Source: JALZHR01 sp036389695 (GTDB lineage: Bacteria; Acidobacteriota; Blastocatellia; Pyrinomonadales; Pyrinomonadaceae). From it: DNA of 22,636 nucleotides. A program made the translations under genes and the position numbers. This document shows positions 22,513 through 22,636 of this stretch, piece after piece. A model generated the notes under the pieces. It saw only the letters and a program-made list of their open reading frames with translations, did not search any database and was not told where the DNA came from. Position 1 is the first letter of the stretch. Each line of letters opens with the position of its first letter. The DNA lies in NCBI GenBank assembly GCA_036389695.1, contig DASVWG010000501.1:1-22636 (forward strand). The letters run 5' to 3'.

Positions 22513-22636
22513 ATGAAAATATTGTTATATAATCCGGACAACGGCGTGACGCGCAATTTTATGCCGCATCTGTGGATGTTTCTGCTGCAAGCCTTAACGC
22601 CGAAACCGCACGAAGTAATCCTTATAGACGGCAACG
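22513..22636 (+). CDS. B12-binding radical SAM protein (N-terminus, partial)
   Basis: Only the first 41 codons are in the window; the gene runs off the right edge. AGGA at 22502-22505 gives a good ribosome site before the ATG at 22513. The visible part MKILLYNPDNGVTRNFMPHL, then WMFLLQALTPKPHEVILIDGN, has the pattern of the cobalamin-binding Rossmann domain at the start of B12-dependent radical SAM enzymes (hydrophobic strand, NPD, then a helix and VILIDGN). The catalytic CxxxCxxC would lie beyond the edge, so the class call is inferred. Confidence 0.65.
   Translation, partial: MKILLYNPDNGVTRNFMPHLWMFLLQALTPKPHEVILIDGN

Overview
The window looks like a chromosomal segment of an Acidobacteriota member, most likely Blastocatellia (Pyrinomonadaceae-like). 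The clues are a secreted VWFA-related protein of the acidobacterial type, a secreted oligopeptidase B relative, a subtilase with GLLLSD tails, and intergenic DNA full of 7-bp repeats and REP-like hairpins. This assignment is inferred from gene content; there is no rRNA marker here. No tRNA, rRNA or CRISPR array was recognised.

Layout. 1-2.7 kb: two secreted proteins (a LecA-like C-terminal domain protein and a VWFA-domain protein). 2.8-4.1 kb: an AlbA_2/HATPase regulator on the minus strand. 4.5-7.7 kb: a cofactor block, folK-panB-(RHH protein)-panC, followed by a secreted thioredoxin-like protein that lacks both redox cysteines. 7.9-9.1 kb: divergent maf and a DciA-like (DUF721) gene. 9.1-11.9 kb: a tightly packed run parD-parE-gatC-lipoprotein-gatA, in which the toxin stop codon overlaps the gatC start and the gatC stop overlaps the lipoprotein start. 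12.2-17.5 kb: two minus-strand genes, a membrane GGDEF-EAL protein and a large secreted subtilase. 17.7-18.5 kb: a Y1 (REP-associated-type) transposase between two long perfect hairpins. 18.5-21.8 kb: a secreted S9 oligopeptidase and a membrane acyl-CoA desaturase, both minus strand. The window ends in the first codons of what looks like a B12-binding radical SAM protein.

Most unusual content. (1) At least six loci carry arrays of 7-bp repeats, usually as an array plus its inverted partner 14-66 bp away. They abut or enter genes: one encodes the hydrophobic core and lipobox of a lipoprotein signal peptide, one is an in-frame insert in Maf, and one overlaps the dciA start codon. (2) An 11-unit, exactly 21-bp array lies between two convergent genes, with a conserved TCGTAT-N4-ATACGA dyad and a variable 4-nt centre. 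(3) The subtilase carries, after its signal peptide, what reads as a degenerate ClpB-type AAA+ domain without a P-loop. (4) The transposase is framed by two hairpins that differ by a compensated base pair, and at least two other REP/BIME-like hairpin families are present.

How the genes work together: folK, panB and panC feed folate and pantothenate/CoA synthesis. GatC and GatA are two of the three subunits of the tRNA amidotransferase (gatB is not in the window). The secreted proteases, lectin-like protein and VWFA protein suggest an envelope/extracellular peptide-using lifestyle. Positions and motifs were read by eye; no similarity search was run.
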